DNA of 64,000 bases. Source: an uncultured Bacilli bacterium (lineage in GTDB: Bacteria; Bacillota_I; Bacilli_A; RF39; UBA660). Positions 1 through 8,443 of the stretch are shown one piece after another (the first letter of the stretch is position 1; each line of letters begins with the position of its first letter). A model generated the notes under the pieces. The model was given only the letters and a program-made list of their open reading frames with translations. It searched no databases and was not told the DNA's origin. Location of the stretch: contig CALVOZ010000002.1 in NCBI GenBank assembly GCA_944350495.1, positions 158,193 to 222,192 of the forward strand, written 5' to 3'. The position numbers and the translations under genes are program-made.

Positions 1-413
1 ATAGTAGCAAAAGAGGACCATAATAAATATGGAATTTGTAAATAAGCGGCTAATTTATTTATTTTTAAATATCTATATATTAATACAAGTAGTACAGTTT
101 CTAAACATATAATCCAAATACTTGATAATAAGAGTTGTTCAAAAATAAAGAAAATTATAGGCCACATCAAATTTATAAATAATTGAGTATTATATATTGT
201 ATTAACCTCTAAATCATTATTATTATCTTTTTTTATCATATAATGTGATATTCCCATTACTAAGTAAAGTATTGACCAAACAATTGGAAATAACCAGGCT
301 GGAGGCGCAAATGGTGGCAATATTAATGTCTCATAAAATGAATAACTATCTTTTAATAAAAATCCTACAATTCCTCCCAATATAAGCGGAATAAATATTG
401 TAAATTTTTTCAT
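1..413 (-). CDS. tspO: TspO/MBR family membrane protein, 3' end cut by window
   Basis: I translated this stretch by hand because it has no stop inside the window. It reads 137 codons from an ATG at 413 to the left edge and is open throughout. It contains the TspO signatures: PPAWLFPIVWSILY near residues 38-51, an YNTQLFINLMWP segment in the middle and AAYLQIPYLLWSSFAT near the cut end, with about five hydrophobic helices. The family binds porphyrins, steroids or benzodiazepine-type ligands in membranes and is usually 150-160 residues, so only about 15-20 residues are missing. A GAGGTGAG ribosome site lies just upstream of the ATG. It is divergent from the zinc-ribbon gene at 543. The family call is secure; the physiological role in this organism is unknown. 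Confidence 0.85.
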   Translation of the reverse strand, partial: MKKFTIFIPLILGGIVGFLLKDSYSFYETLILPPFAPPAWLFPIVWSILYLVMGISHYMIKKDNNNDLEVNTIYNTQLFINLMWPIIFFIFEQLLLSSIWIICLETVLLVLIYRYLKINKLAAYLQIPYLLWSSFAT

Positions 414-542
414 ATTCTCACCTCTACTTATAGCATATATCTTTATTTAAAAATTATGTAAAATTTACAAATTAACTTTAAAAGTTTTTCATAATTATTG
501 ATTTATATATTTTTATTTGCTAAATTAATTTAAGGTGATAGT

Positions 543-962
543 ATGTTTTGTCCAAAATGTGGAACTCAAAATAACGGAGGAAATTTTTGTATTGCATGTG
601 GTAATCCACTAAATATTGATAAGCAAGCACAAATACCGTCAGGTAATCAAATAACATTTAATCAAACTAACCAAAACAATATAGCTACTGGTCAGTTAAT
701 TTTAAGAAGAAACGGGAAGGTTATGGGATTTGCAATTGATATTCATATTACAATCAATGGTGTTCCATATAAATTGAAAGCTGGGGATAATTTAACTTTT
801 AATTTATCGCCAGGTAATTATCAAATAACATATAAAGTATGGTGCAGACGAGAAAAAGCTGTTTCAATTAATGTAATTCCAGGCAACTATTATATTTTAG
901 ATTTTGTCTATGACCCACTATGGGGAGGATTTAAACTGGGAAAGGAAAGTAAATTACAATAA
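543..962 (+). CDS. zinc-ribbon protein with C-terminal beta domain
   Basis: A 139-residue protein that opens with a CPKC...CIAC zinc ribbon at residues 3-19. A polar linker of about 30 residues follows, then a predicted beta-rich domain (about 48-139) with the pattern LKAGDNLTFNLSPGNYQITY, which resembles the small carrier-type beta domains that follow zinc ribbons in many gut Firmicutes. There is no signal peptide or membrane helix. The start is supported by AAGGTGATAGT directly before the ATG. It stands alone on the strand opposite to its neighbours and ends in a strong hairpin shared with rdgB. I do not recognise a specific function. Confidence 0.7.
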   Translation: MFCPKCGTQNNGGNFCIACGNPLNIDKQAQIPSGNQITFNQTNQNNIATGQLILRRNGKVMGFAIDIHITINGVPYKLKAGDNLTFNLSPGNYQITYKVWCRREKAVSINVIPGNYYILDFVYDPLWGGFKLGKESKLQ

Positions 963-988
963 AAAGGAGCATCTAGCTCCTTTTTTTT
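963..988. terminator. bidirectional intrinsic terminator
   Basis: The inverted repeat AAAGGAGC / AGCTCCTTT with an ATCT-centred loop is followed by a T-run on the plus strand and preceded by an A-run that becomes a T-run on the minus strand. It serves the convergent zinc-ribbon gene and rdgB; the rdgB stop codon lies inside it. Confidence 0.85.
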
Positions 989-1566
989 AGTTCTTCTTTT
1001 AAACCTTTTAAAGCTCTAAAGCGATGAGAAACTTTATTCTTTGCTTCTTCACTAGCCTCACCAAAAGTTACACCTAAATCATCAGATAAGAATATACAAT
1101 CATATCCAAAATCTTTTTTTCCTCTTTCATCATCAATAATAGTGCCATAGGTTTTTCCTTCTTTATAAATATATGAATTCATATCTTCTAAATATACTAA
1201 TGTACATGTAAAATATGCTTTTCTTTTTTTATCCTTTAACTCTTTTAATAGTTTTGCTCGATTAGCTGCTGAATCATCATGAACACCAGCATAACGTGCA
1301 CTATAAACTCCAGGTGCTAAATCAATTGCTTCGCAGCACAATCCACTATCATCAGCTAAAACTGGATAATCTAAACCTTTTTCTATTAAATATTTTTTTA
1401 CAGTTTTAGCTTTTATTAAAGCATTTTCTAAAAAAGTTGATCCGCTTTCTTCTATTTCATCATTATAATCAATATCTTTTAAAGTTAATATTTCAACATC
1501 ATTAAATATCATTTTAATTTCTTTTATTTTATGTTTATTATTCGAAGCTAACACTACCTTTTTCAT
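973..1566 (-). CDS. rdgB: XTP/dITP diphosphatase (RdgB/HAM1)
   Basis: A 197-residue house-cleaning pyrophosphatase that hydrolyses dITP, XTP and ITP to the monophosphates and keeps deaminated purines out of DNA and RNA. The family landmarks are present in order: the N-terminal VVLASNNKHKIKEI nucleotide-binding stretch, ADDSGLCCEAIDLAPGVYSARYA near residues 71-93 with the catalytic acidic residues, and the C-terminal TFGEASEEAKNKVSHRFRAL segment. The length is normal. It starts 9 bp downstream of the end of the DedA-like gene and probably shares its transcript. Confidence 0.95.
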   Translation of the reverse strand: MKKVVLASNNKHKIKEIKMIFNDVEILTLKDIDYNDEIEESGSTFLENALIKAKTVKKYLIEKGLDYPVLADDSGLCCEAIDLAPGVYSARYAGVHDDSAANRAKLLKELKDKKRKAYFTCTLVYLEDMNSYIYKEGKTYGTIIDDERGKKDFGYDCIFLSDDLGVTFGEASEEAKNKVSHRFRALKGLKEELKKRS

Positions 1567-1575
1567 AAATTTCTC

Positions 1576-2094
1576 CTATACTAATTTTACTTTTTTTATC
1601 TTGCTATAAATAAGAGCAAAGATTAACATTAAAACAACTTCAATAAAAATAATTTGCCATTGCTTTAAAGAAGTGATGGCAGCAATTTCAGATGAATATG
1701 TAATCATACCAATGGATATACTTTTAGCAAATATAGCAATTGACATTAAAATCTTTAATGGGACTCCACCCAATGCAGAACCAACGCAAACAATTTCATC
1801 TGGTAATATTGGTATAGCAAATAAAATACCCGTTGTCAAAAAAGGATTAATTGAAATCAACTTTTGATATTTTTGATAATTAGAACTATTTTTGAATTTT
1901 AATAAATACTTTTCTCCTAAATAAAAAGACAATTTGTACATTAAGATAATACCACTTAGAATACCAATTAAACCAACAACAAAAGCCACATGTGAGCCCA
2001 AAGAAACAGATCCCATTAGTATTGTACTAGCCTCTGGTAAAGGTAAACAAATTGGCTGAAAAATACACATTATAAAGAAAATTAAACATCTCAA
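1576..2094 (-). CDS. DedA/VTT-domain membrane protein
   Basis: About 172 residues with four to five hydrophobic segments and the PLPEAST and GxALGGVP-type turns seen in VTT (SNARE-associated) DedA-family proteins. That family includes undecaprenyl-phosphate and phospholipid flippases. I chose the TTG at 2094 as start because AGGTGA sits exactly 5 nt upstream. The alternative in-frame GTG at 2103 lies inside that ribosome site, and an internal ATG would remove the first hydrophobic segment. It precedes rdgB with a 9 bp gap. Substrate unknown; it could equally be described as a YqjA/YngC-like protein. Confidence 0.65.
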   Translation of the reverse strand: MRCLIFFIMCIFQPICLPLPEASTILMGSVSLGSHVAFVVGLIGILSGIILMYKLSFYLGEKYLLKFKNSSNYQKYQKLISINPFLTTGILFAIPILPDEIVCVGSALGGVPLKILMSIAIFAKSISIGMITYSSEIAAITSLKQWQIIFIEVVLMLIFALIYSKIKKVKLV

Positions 2095-2283
2095 TCCCGT
2101 CACCTACAATAATTATATTATAAATTTTAAAAATTAAAAAAATTGCCAATTTTTATAATTAATCTTAAATTTAACTGTTTTAAATCATAGTTTTAATGCT
2201 AGTAAATAAGTTTATCTATAAGTCTCATATATTATTATATAAATTATAAGTAAATACACTAATATAATTGTAACATAAAAAAG

Positions 2284-3237
2284 CTAATCTAGAATTGATT
2301 CAATAATATATCTTGGTCTTTGTTTTGCTTCATTATATAACTTGCCTATATATTCCCCTATCACTCCTAAGCATAAAGTTTGAATACCTCCTATTAGCCA
2401 AATTGAGCAAACAATAAAAGTCCAGCCAGACACAGTATTACCAACTATTTTCATAACTATAGAATAAATTAATACAACAAAACTGATAAGCAATAACAAA
2501 AAACCAATTGATGTAATCATCCTTAATGGTTTAATACTAAAAGAAGTAATTCCGTCTAAAGCAAATGCTAACATCTTCTTTAAAGGATATTTAGATTTAC
2601 CCGCAATTCGTTTATTACGCTCATAATAAGCAATATCTGTTTTATATCCAATTTGTGGAACAATGCCTCTTAAAAACAAATTTACTTCTTTATAATTACT
2701 TAATCCTTCCAAAGCTCTTTTACTCATTAATCGACAATCAGCATGATTGAAAACTACTTCAACCCCCATTAAATTCATAAATTTATAAAAACCTTCAGCA
2801 GTAAACCGTTTAAAAAAAGAATCCTTTTTACGTGAATTACGAACACCATAAACAATGTCTGCTCCAGCATTGTATTTGGCAATCATATCATCAATAACGT
2901 TAATGTCATCTTGTAAATCAGCATCCATACTAATACTTATATCAGCATGCTCTTTAGCATACATTAATCCTGCCAATAAAGCATTTTGATGCCCTCGATT
3001 ACGAGATAAATTAACCCCAACATACATTTCATTACTTTCATGAAACTCTTTTATTATCTCCCATGTTCTATCCTTAGAACCATCATTTACAAAAATGACT
3101 TTACTATTATTACTAATTAAATTTTTATTCATTAATTCTTTCATTTTTAAATCTAGTTGTTTCTTAGTAAAACCTAAAGCATCTTCTTCATTGTAACATG
3201 GAATAACTAAATTTAAAATCAAATTACACTTCTTCAT
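2284..3237 (-). CDS. GtrB-like polyprenyl-phosphate glycosyltransferase
   Basis: A family 2 glycosyltransferase of about 317 residues. It has LVIPCYNEEDAL at the N-terminus, a DGSKDRTW motif, the metal-binding MDADLQDD and, at the C-terminus, two membrane helices followed by the GVIGEYIGKLYNEAKQRPRY tail typical of GtrB/DPM1-type enzymes. These load a sugar from UDP-hexose onto undecaprenyl phosphate on the cytoplasmic face. The start is the ATG at 3237 with GAGAAGG upstream; the longer reading frame would overlap the previous gene by 47 bp, whereas this start overlaps it by 14 bp. It is the last gene of a three-gene glycosylation operon. Confidence 0.85.
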   Translation of the reverse strand: MKKCNLILNLVIPCYNEEDALGFTKKQLDLKMKELMNKNLISNNSKVIFVNDGSKDRTWEIIKEFHESNEMYVGVNLSRNRGHQNALLAGLMYAKEHADISISMDADLQDDINVIDDMIAKYNAGADIVYGVRNSRKKDSFFKRFTAEGFYKFMNLMGVEVVFNHADCRLMSKRALEGLSNYKEVNLFLRGIVPQIGYKTDIAYYERNKRIAGKSKYPLKKMLAFALDGITSFSIKPLRMITSIGFLLLLISFVVLIYSIVMKIVGNTVSGWTFIVCSIWLIGGIQTLCLGVIGEYIGKLYNEAKQRPRYIIESILD

Positions 3238-5293
3238 CAAATGCCTTCTCCCCTCTAAATAAAGCCACATATTCTAAAAACATTATTAAAATACAAATTA
3301 TTATATATTCAGGAATAGTATATATTCCCCTTTTTTCTAAATTAATAATTTCAAATAGTAAATCACTAGCCTGTTCCTCACCATTAACAATTAGTTTACC
3401 GCTTGGATAAAAATCAAATTCTGTTTTAAAAACGCTAGCTATTTCCAATTGTCCTTCATCAGAAGTAGTAAGTCTAATTGTATAAATTCCTTCATTGTAT
3501 TGTTTATCTAAATTGAAAGTTGTAACTCCATCTTGTATTTCTTCATCAATAAAATTTGTTTGGTAAATTTTTTTGCCAGATTCATTAACTAATTCCAATT
3601 TATAAATACTATCATCTAATTCATCATTATTAAAAGTTAAGTTAATAATATTAAATTTACTATTCAAAGTTAGAGTTTGCTCTAAATTTACATTTTTATT
3701 TAGTTCAACATAAAGAATTTTTTTAGTGGTATCCTTAGAAACAATATTAGTCCTTAATGTTTCATCAGTATATTTATTAAAATTTAAAATCAAAATAACT
3801 ATTGTTGAAAGAATTATTAAATATTTAGACCACTTATATTTATATTTTATATATTCACCAAATTTAAGCTTATCGTAAGAATAACTACCTAAAATAATTA
3901 GCCATGGCAAAAATGATAAGCTATAACGAGGAGATGCTTCCCATATTAAGTAAAAGAAAACTGCTCCAAAAATAGCAATAGCTATAATTGATTTTTCTTT
4001 CCTTTTCAATAACAAACATAAACTAATAATGGTACCAATTAAAGTCCCTAATTTAGATATTTGTAATATATAATTTAAAACTAAGTTTTTATCTTCTACT
4101 AAGTATCGATAAGAAATATTATAATCATCAACCAACTCTAAATATTTTTGATAACTGTAATCCCCTTTTGACCAAACCGCATTTAATTTGTTAATATATA
4201 ATTTTAGTAAACCAAATGGTCCCAAATCCTTAATACGCTTTTTTATTTCTGAAATATTTAACTCAATTCTCTCTTCTACATTATTAGCATTATCACTTAA
4301 ATAAAAATCGTCTTGACTATAATAACCATTATTTTTTTCATTTAGTCCCATCATTATCCAATGAGTTACAGGAAATTCGGCCTTATAATCAATATCAGTA
4401 AAAACCGTTTTTTCAATATATTTTGTTCCTAAAAATGTTAAAAAAACTGCTATAAATATTGGAATTACCTTAGTAGTTATTCTTTTTAAATTTAAACTAA
4501 TAAAAATATAGACTAAATACGCAATTAAAATAAAAATTGAAACAGCTCTAATTTTATAGGCTATAACACTTAAAAATCCAATCAATAATCCATATAAAAT
4601 GTTATTTTTTATTTCATCATTTTTGCGCGTTTTTACTACTAGATATATTAAAATACTAACCCATGGTAACATTAAAATATCTGTATAATAATAAGATACA
4701 TATAAATAAAAGATTGGAGATAAAACACATATAAACAGGCTTAAAATTGCTTTATCAATGTCACTTATTTCCTTAACTGTTTTATACGTGAAGTAGGACA
4801 TAATTATAATACTAATACAACTAAGAAAGTTATAAAGTAAATGACCATACTCTGGATTAATTCTTTGTAAATTATATAAAATTATAACCAAAAATCGATT
4901 ATTTGGATAAACAGAAAAATAATGATTATTAATAATTGTTCCTGTCTCATTTAAACCGTTTATTGCTGATATAATATGAATTAAATCAACTTTAGGTACA
5001 CTTTTTATAAAAATAGTACTAATAGTTAATAAAAAAAACTGCATTAACAATAAAATGGCTACAGTAACTTTTTTCTTTTTATCAGATAACCTAATTACAA
5101 ATTTATATAACTTATAAATTAATAATAAATAAATAATTATTCCTATAATAAGTACCAATGGATTCAAATAACAATAGCTTCGATTTACATAAAAAAATAC
5201 TCCACCTATGGTAGCACTTGTTAAGCATACAATAGTAAAGATTAATAAAACCTTATACCCAATATCAATAATCTTATTTACGTTCTTCTTCAT
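3224..5293 (-). CDS. multi-pass GT-C-type glycosyltransferase
   Basis: A 689-residue membrane protein. It has about eleven hydrophobic helices in the first 500 residues, then a soluble beta-rich domain (roughly 510-655) and one last helix near the C-terminus. The long extracytoplasmic loop after the first helices and the YYYTDILMLPW segment resemble PMT/ArnT/GtrC-like enzymes, which take a sugar from polyprenyl phosphate and attach it to a cell-envelope acceptor. It overlaps gtrA by 20 bp and the GtrB-like gene by 14 bp, so the three are translationally coupled. The acceptor (wall polymer, lipoteichoic acid or protein) cannot be told. The fold call is moderate; the role is inferred mainly from the cassette. 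Confidence 0.65.
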   Translation of the reverse strand: MKKNVNKIIDIGYKVLLIFTIVCLTSATIGGVFFYVNRSYCYLNPLVLIIGIIIYLLLIYKLYKFVIRLSDKKKKVTVAILLLMQFFLLTISTIFIKSVPKVDLIHIISAINGLNETGTIINNHYFSVYPNNRFLVIILYNLQRINPEYGHLLYNFLSCISIIIMSYFTYKTVKEISDIDKAILSLFICVLSPIFYLYVSYYYTDILMLPWVSILIYLVVKTRKNDEIKNNILYGLLIGFLSVIAYKIRAVSIFILIAYLVYIFISLNLKRITTKVIPIFIAVFLTFLGTKYIEKTVFTDIDYKAEFPVTHWIMMGLNEKNNGYYSQDDFYLSDNANNVEERIELNISEIKKRIKDLGPFGLLKLYINKLNAVWSKGDYSYQKYLELVDDYNISYRYLVEDKNLVLNYILQISKLGTLIGTIISLCLLLKRKEKSIIAIAIFGAVFFYLIWEASPRYSLSFLPWLIILGSYSYDKLKFGEYIKYKYKWSKYLIILSTIVILILNFNKYTDETLRTNIVSKDTTKKILYVELNKNVNLEQTLTLNSKFNIINLTFNNDELDDSIYKLELVNESGKKIYQTNFIDEEIQDGVTTFNLDKQYNEGIYTIRLTTSDEGQLEIASVFKTEFDFYPSGKLIVNGEEQASDLLFEIINLEKRGIYTIPEYIIICILIMFLEYVALFRGEKAFDEEV

Positions 5294-5705
5294 AACTATC
5301 CTTCTTAAAAACTATTATCTTACTTAATATATAATTTCCAATTATAACTAATACTTGACTAATCAACTTTACTATTTTATCATTAAAGTACAAAAGTGAT
5401 ACTCCTATAAACATTACTAACATATCTAAGATTAACGTTGATATACGGGCACTCACAAAAGTAAAAAATTCTTTTTTCTTATTTTGATTAGTACTATTAA
5501 AAACAAATTTACGATTAGTAAAGTATGCAAATAATACTCCTATACACCAAGATAAGATATTAGCAATTTGTAATTCTAAATTAAGTTTTGGATCTAATAT
5601 TATAATCGTTAAAACATAATAAGCAATCAAACTAACTACAGTTGTTAAAACTCCAAAGATTAAATAATTAATTATTTCTTGATACTGTCTATATAATTTT
5701 AACAC
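5274..5705 (-). CDS. GtrA family flippase-like protein
   Basis: A 143-residue protein with four membrane helices and the GtrA pattern: INYLIFGVLTTVVSLIAYY at the N-terminus, WCIGVLFAYFTNRKFVF in the middle, and a final helix pair ending in a lysine-rich tail. GtrA proteins are thought to flip polyprenyl-linked sugars across the membrane. It is the first gene of the cassette and is followed with overlap by the GT-C-like enzyme and then the GtrB-like transferase. The 570 bp upstream carry no gene, so the promoter probably lies there. Confidence 0.85.
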   Translation of the reverse strand: MLKLYRQYQEIINYLIFGVLTTVVSLIAYYVLTIIILDPKLNLELQIANILSWCIGVLFAYFTNRKFVFNSTNQNKKKEFFTFVSARISTLILDMLVMFIGVSLLYFNDKIVKLISQVLVIIGNYILSKIIVFKKDSYEEERK

Positions 5706-6235
5706 TTAAATTCACCAACTTCTTATATATAATTTCATATTTTAGAATACGTTTTCAACTGTACTTTTCGCTTGATTTGAGCAATCTAGATAATATAAAG
5801 AAATAATAATATAATTTTCATTTAAAATCTCCGTTGATTTAGCAAACGTCTTTTGTAAAATTTTCTAAAACCAAAGTCCAAATATTATTTAGACAATAAA
5901 TAATTTCATTACTAGTACACATTATAGCAGTTGTTATATATTATCAATATTATTTATTTTTCCTTGAAATAACTTAATAAAAATTACCTACTTAAAGCTA
6001 CAAAAATTATATCATTATTGACAAAATAATACAACAACAATAACTTCATAATAACATTTAAAATGACATATAAAATTTATTCTTAAAAACTTTAAAAAAT
6101 GATGGCTTTAAAGATGATTTAGAAGTCTTTTTAATTTATAATTATTCAAATGGCACATTATAATTTAGCTATACTTATTATATTGTAATATTGTACACTA
6201 TTTGTTTTTTATATTAGCCATTTTATATATTTATA
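5706..6235. other. gene-free AT-rich interval
   Basis: About 530 bp between gtrA and the tRNA-His terminator. It is very AT-rich, has stops in all frames, and I see no ORF longer than about 50 codons with a ribosome site, no strong hairpin and no obvious repeat. It probably contains the gtrA operon promoter, but I cannot place it. Confidence 0.5.
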
Positions 6236-6266
6236 AAAAAGAAGAACATTACCTCGTTCTTTTTTT
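6236..6266 (-). terminator. terminator of tRNA-His
   Basis: On the minus strand AAGAAC and GTTCTT pair around a GAGGTAAT-type loop and are followed by a T-run, about 10 nt after the CCA end of the tRNA. Confidence 0.75.
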
Positions 6267-6275
6267 ACTTATAAA

Positions 6276-6351
6276 TGGGGCGCGATAAGGGGATCGAACC
6301 CTTGCATAACGGAACCACAATCCGCCGTGTTAACCACTTCACCAATCACGC
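6276..6351 (-). tRNA. tRNA-His (GTG anticodon)
   Basis: On the minus strand the cloverleaf folds fully. The acceptor stem GCGTGAT/ATCGCGC has one G-U pair. The D-arm carries AGTGGTTAA, the anticodon stem GCGGA/TCCGT closes the loop TTGTGGT (anticodon GTG), and the T-arm is AAGGG TTCGATC CCCTT. A genomic G at 6352 gives the G-1 that pairs with discriminator C73, the histidine identity element, and CCA is encoded. It is preceded by its own promoter and followed by a terminator, so it is a single-gene unit. Confidence 0.97.
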
Positions 6352-6372
6352 CATGTGCAAATTACATACTCA

Positions 6373-6400
6373 ATTATACCATAAATATTTTAAATTGCAA
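6373..6400 (-). promoter_or_regulatory. sigma-A-type promoter of tRNA-His
   Basis: A minus-strand -35 TTGCAA and a -10 TATAAT separated by 16 bp, with the -10 ending about 20 nt before the tRNA 5' end. Confidence 0.7.
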
Positions 6401-6457
6401 GTATTTATTAAGATAACAAAATATTTTATTTATCATATTATACAATGAGGTGAATTT

Positions 6458-6814
6458 ATGTATAATAGTACTGAAAAATTATTTGAACCTTATCAAGGAT
6501 TCATTAGAGGTAATATGTTCAAAAATTTATATGATGGTTATGGACCTGTTTATGATATTAATCCTATGAATGAACAAGCAGAATTATTAACATATTTAGA
6601 TATGTTTGAATTTGCAATGATTGATATTGGTCTTTACTTAGATGTTTTTCCCAATGATAAAGAAATGGTTAATTTATATAATAATTTAAAGAGTGAGAAA
6701 AAGAAAATTTTAGATAAATATGAAAAGGATTATAATTCATTATCATTAGATAGTGATGATTTGAATAAAATGCCATGGGATTGGAATAAAAATCCATGGC
6801 CATGGGAGGGTTAA
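6458..6814 (+). CDS. cotJB: spore coat protein CotJB with CotJA-like N-terminus
   Basis: A 118-residue protein. Residues 38-118 match CotJB: the LLTYLDMFEFAMIDIGLYLD helix, the FPNDKEM turn, the YEKDY segment and the tryptophan-rich tail PWDWNKNPWPWEG. The first 37 residues (FEPYQGF...NLYDGYGP) look like a shortened CotJA, so this seems to be a CotJA-CotJB fusion; no separate cotJA is visible nearby. In Bacillus, CotJA, JB and JC form an inner spore-coat complex made in the mother cell under sigma-E. GAGGTG precedes the start. cotJC follows 1 bp downstream. Confidence 0.8.
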   Translation: MYNSTEKLFEPYQGFIRGNMFKNLYDGYGPVYDINPMNEQAELLTYLDMFEFAMIDIGLYLDVFPNDKEMVNLYNNLKSEKKKILDKYEKDYNSLSLDSDDLNKMPWDWNKNPWPWEG

Positions 6815-6815
6815 T

Positions 6816-7376
6816 ATGTTCAAATATTGTAAAAAAATGGAATATCCTATAAATATTAAAAACAAAGACTTAAAAATGGCCAAGAATTTATTAGCGCAAT
6901 ATGGTGGACCTGATGGTGAATGGGCTGCAGCTATGCGTTATTTAAATCAAAGATTTTCTATGCCAGATGAAAGAGGAAAGTCATTGCTTACTGATATAGG
7001 TACTGAAGAAATGAATCATGTTGAAATGATTGCTGCCATGGTTGAGCAATTAATGCAAGGCGCTACTAAAAGAGAATTAGACGAAGCAGGACTTACTGCC
7101 AATTATGTTCAGCACGATCACACTCTTTTTCCGGTGGATGCTAATGGTGTACCTTTTACTTCGGCGTACATTGAAACAACTGGTGATTATATTGCTGATT
7201 TAACTTCTGATATGGCAGCAGAGCAAAGAGCAAGAGCCACTTATGAACATTTGATGACCTTAACTAAAGATCCAGATGTCTTAGGGCCACTTTCTTTTCT
7301 TAGACAAAGAGAAGTTGTTCATTTTATCCGGTTTAAAGAGTTAAAGGAATATTATGAAAAAAACATGAATAATTAA
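6816..7376 (+). CDS. cotJC: spore coat manganese catalase CotJC
   Basis: A 186-residue ferritin-like four-helix protein of the manganese catalase family. The dinuclear metal ligands are visible: the LLAQYGGPDGEWAAAMRYLNQRF helix, GTEEMNHVEMIAAMVEQL (ExxH), AAEQRARATYEHL and FLRQREVVHFIRF (ExxxH). CotJC is a spore-coat protein that may break down peroxide or act structurally. It lies 1 bp after the CotJA/JB gene in a two-gene operon and ends in a hairpin shared with mbl. The family is secure; catalysis in the coat is not shown. Confidence 0.9.
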   Translation: MFKYCKKMEYPINIKNKDLKMAKNLLAQYGGPDGEWAAAMRYLNQRFSMPDERGKSLLTDIGTEEMNHVEMIAAMVEQLMQGATKRELDEAGLTANYVQHDHTLFPVDANGVPFTSAYIETTGDYIADLTSDMAAEQRARATYEHLMTLTKDPDVLGPLSFLRQREVVHFIRFKELKEYYEKNMNN

Positions 7377-7390
7377 ATTCATGTTTTTAT
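7361..7390. terminator. bidirectional terminator between cotJC and mbl
   Basis: The inverted repeat AAACATGAAT / ATTCATGTTT around an AATTAA loop has T-runs on both strands. It contains the cotJC and mbl stop codons. Confidence 0.85.
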
Positions 7391-8376
7391 ATACTGTTTA
7401 ATGACTTAATATTTCCTAATAATACCCCTGTTCCCTCAACAACACATGTTAAAGGGCTAGCTGCCATAAATACGGGTACTTTTAATTCCTGAACTAATAA
7501 TTTATCAAGTCCGTCAATCATAGCGCCACCACCAGTTAATACAATTCCCTTATCTACTATATCTCCTGCTAATTCAGGTGGAGTTAACTCTAATACCTCT
7601 TTTATTTCATTTACAATTTTATAAATACTTTCTCTTATAGCCTCTTCTACCTCTTTAGAAGTTATTGTAATTGCCTGTGGTAAACCAGTTATTAAGTTTC
7701 TTCCCTTTATTTCCATTTTATCATTCCGCTTATTAAATACAGTCCCAATTGTTATTTTAATATCTTCAGCTGTTCGCTCACCTATCAATAATTTATATTT
7801 TGCTCTAATATATTTTACAATAGCATTATCAAAAGTATTACCGGCTATTTTAATAGATGAACTTCTAACTATACTTCCTACTGATAATATGGCAATATCC
7901 GTTGTCCCACCACCGATATCGATAATCATATTAGCGCTCGGTTTTGAGATATCCATTCCTGCTCCTATAGCCGCTACTTTTGGTTCTTCCTCAATATATA
8001 CGCTTCTTGCCCCTGTTCGTTCGGCTGCTTCCATAATCGCATTTTTTTCTACTTGAGTTATATTTGAAGGACAGCAAATTAAAATACGTGGTCGGCAAAA
8101 ATTAGTATAGCCATGTACCTTTTTTATAAAATAATTAAGCATTATTTCTGTTATTTCAAAATCAGCAATAACACCATCTTTCATAGGTCGAATTGCTTGG
8201 ACTTTACCTGGAGTTCGACCTATCATAGCTCTTGCATCTTTACCTACAGCAAGTACCTTTTTTGTACCTGTTTCAATTGCAACTACACTAGGTTCATTTA
8301 AGACAATACCTTTTCCTTTTACATATATTAATACATTAGTAGTGCCTAGATCTATTCCAATATCTTTTCCAAACAT
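7387..8376 (-). CDS. mbl: MreB/Mbl rod-shape actin homologue
   Basis: A 329-residue bacterial actin. It has the phosphate-1 loop IGIDLGTTNVLIY, the ANMIIDIGGGTTDIAIL phosphate-2 loop and the adenosine motif IVLTGGGAMIDGL. It polymerises under the membrane and guides side-wall synthesis. The ATG at 8376 is chosen because it gives the family length and lies just after GGTGG; the longer frame adds 35 unrelated residues that run into spoIIQ. The spoIID-spoIIQ-mbl order is the Bacillus order and favours Mbl over MreB or MreBH, but spoIIID, which sits before mbl in Bacillus, is absent. Confidence 0.9.
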   Translation of the reverse strand: MFGKDIGIDLGTTNVLIYVKGKGIVLNEPSVVAIETGTKKVLAVGKDARAMIGRTPGKVQAIRPMKDGVIADFEITEIMLNYFIKKVHGYTNFCRPRILICCPSNITQVEKNAIMEAAERTGARSVYIEEEPKVAAIGAGMDISKPSANMIIDIGGGTTDIAILSVGSIVRSSSIKIAGNTFDNAIVKYIRAKYKLLIGERTAEDIKITIGTVFNKRNDKMEIKGRNLITGLPQAITITSKEVEEAIRESIYKIVNEIKEVLELTPPELAGDIVDKGIVLTGGGAMIDGLDKLLVQELKVPVFMAASPLTCVVEGTGVLLGNIKSLNSI

Positions 8377-8443
8377 ACAACCACCCACCGTCATATTAAT
8401 TTTACCATAATTGATTATATTAAGTAAATCAGCAAAAAAAATA

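Noticed and set aside
1673..1867. Plus-strand ORF opposite the DedA gene
   Set aside because: A shadow of the real minus-strand gene, without ribosome site or plausible protein composition; the same holds for the other short antisense frames inside genes.
6434..6442. CATATTATA as a sigma-K/sigma-E -10 element for cotJ
   Set aside because: A start point from it would fall inside the ribosome site, 9 bp before the ATG; no matching -35 is visible.
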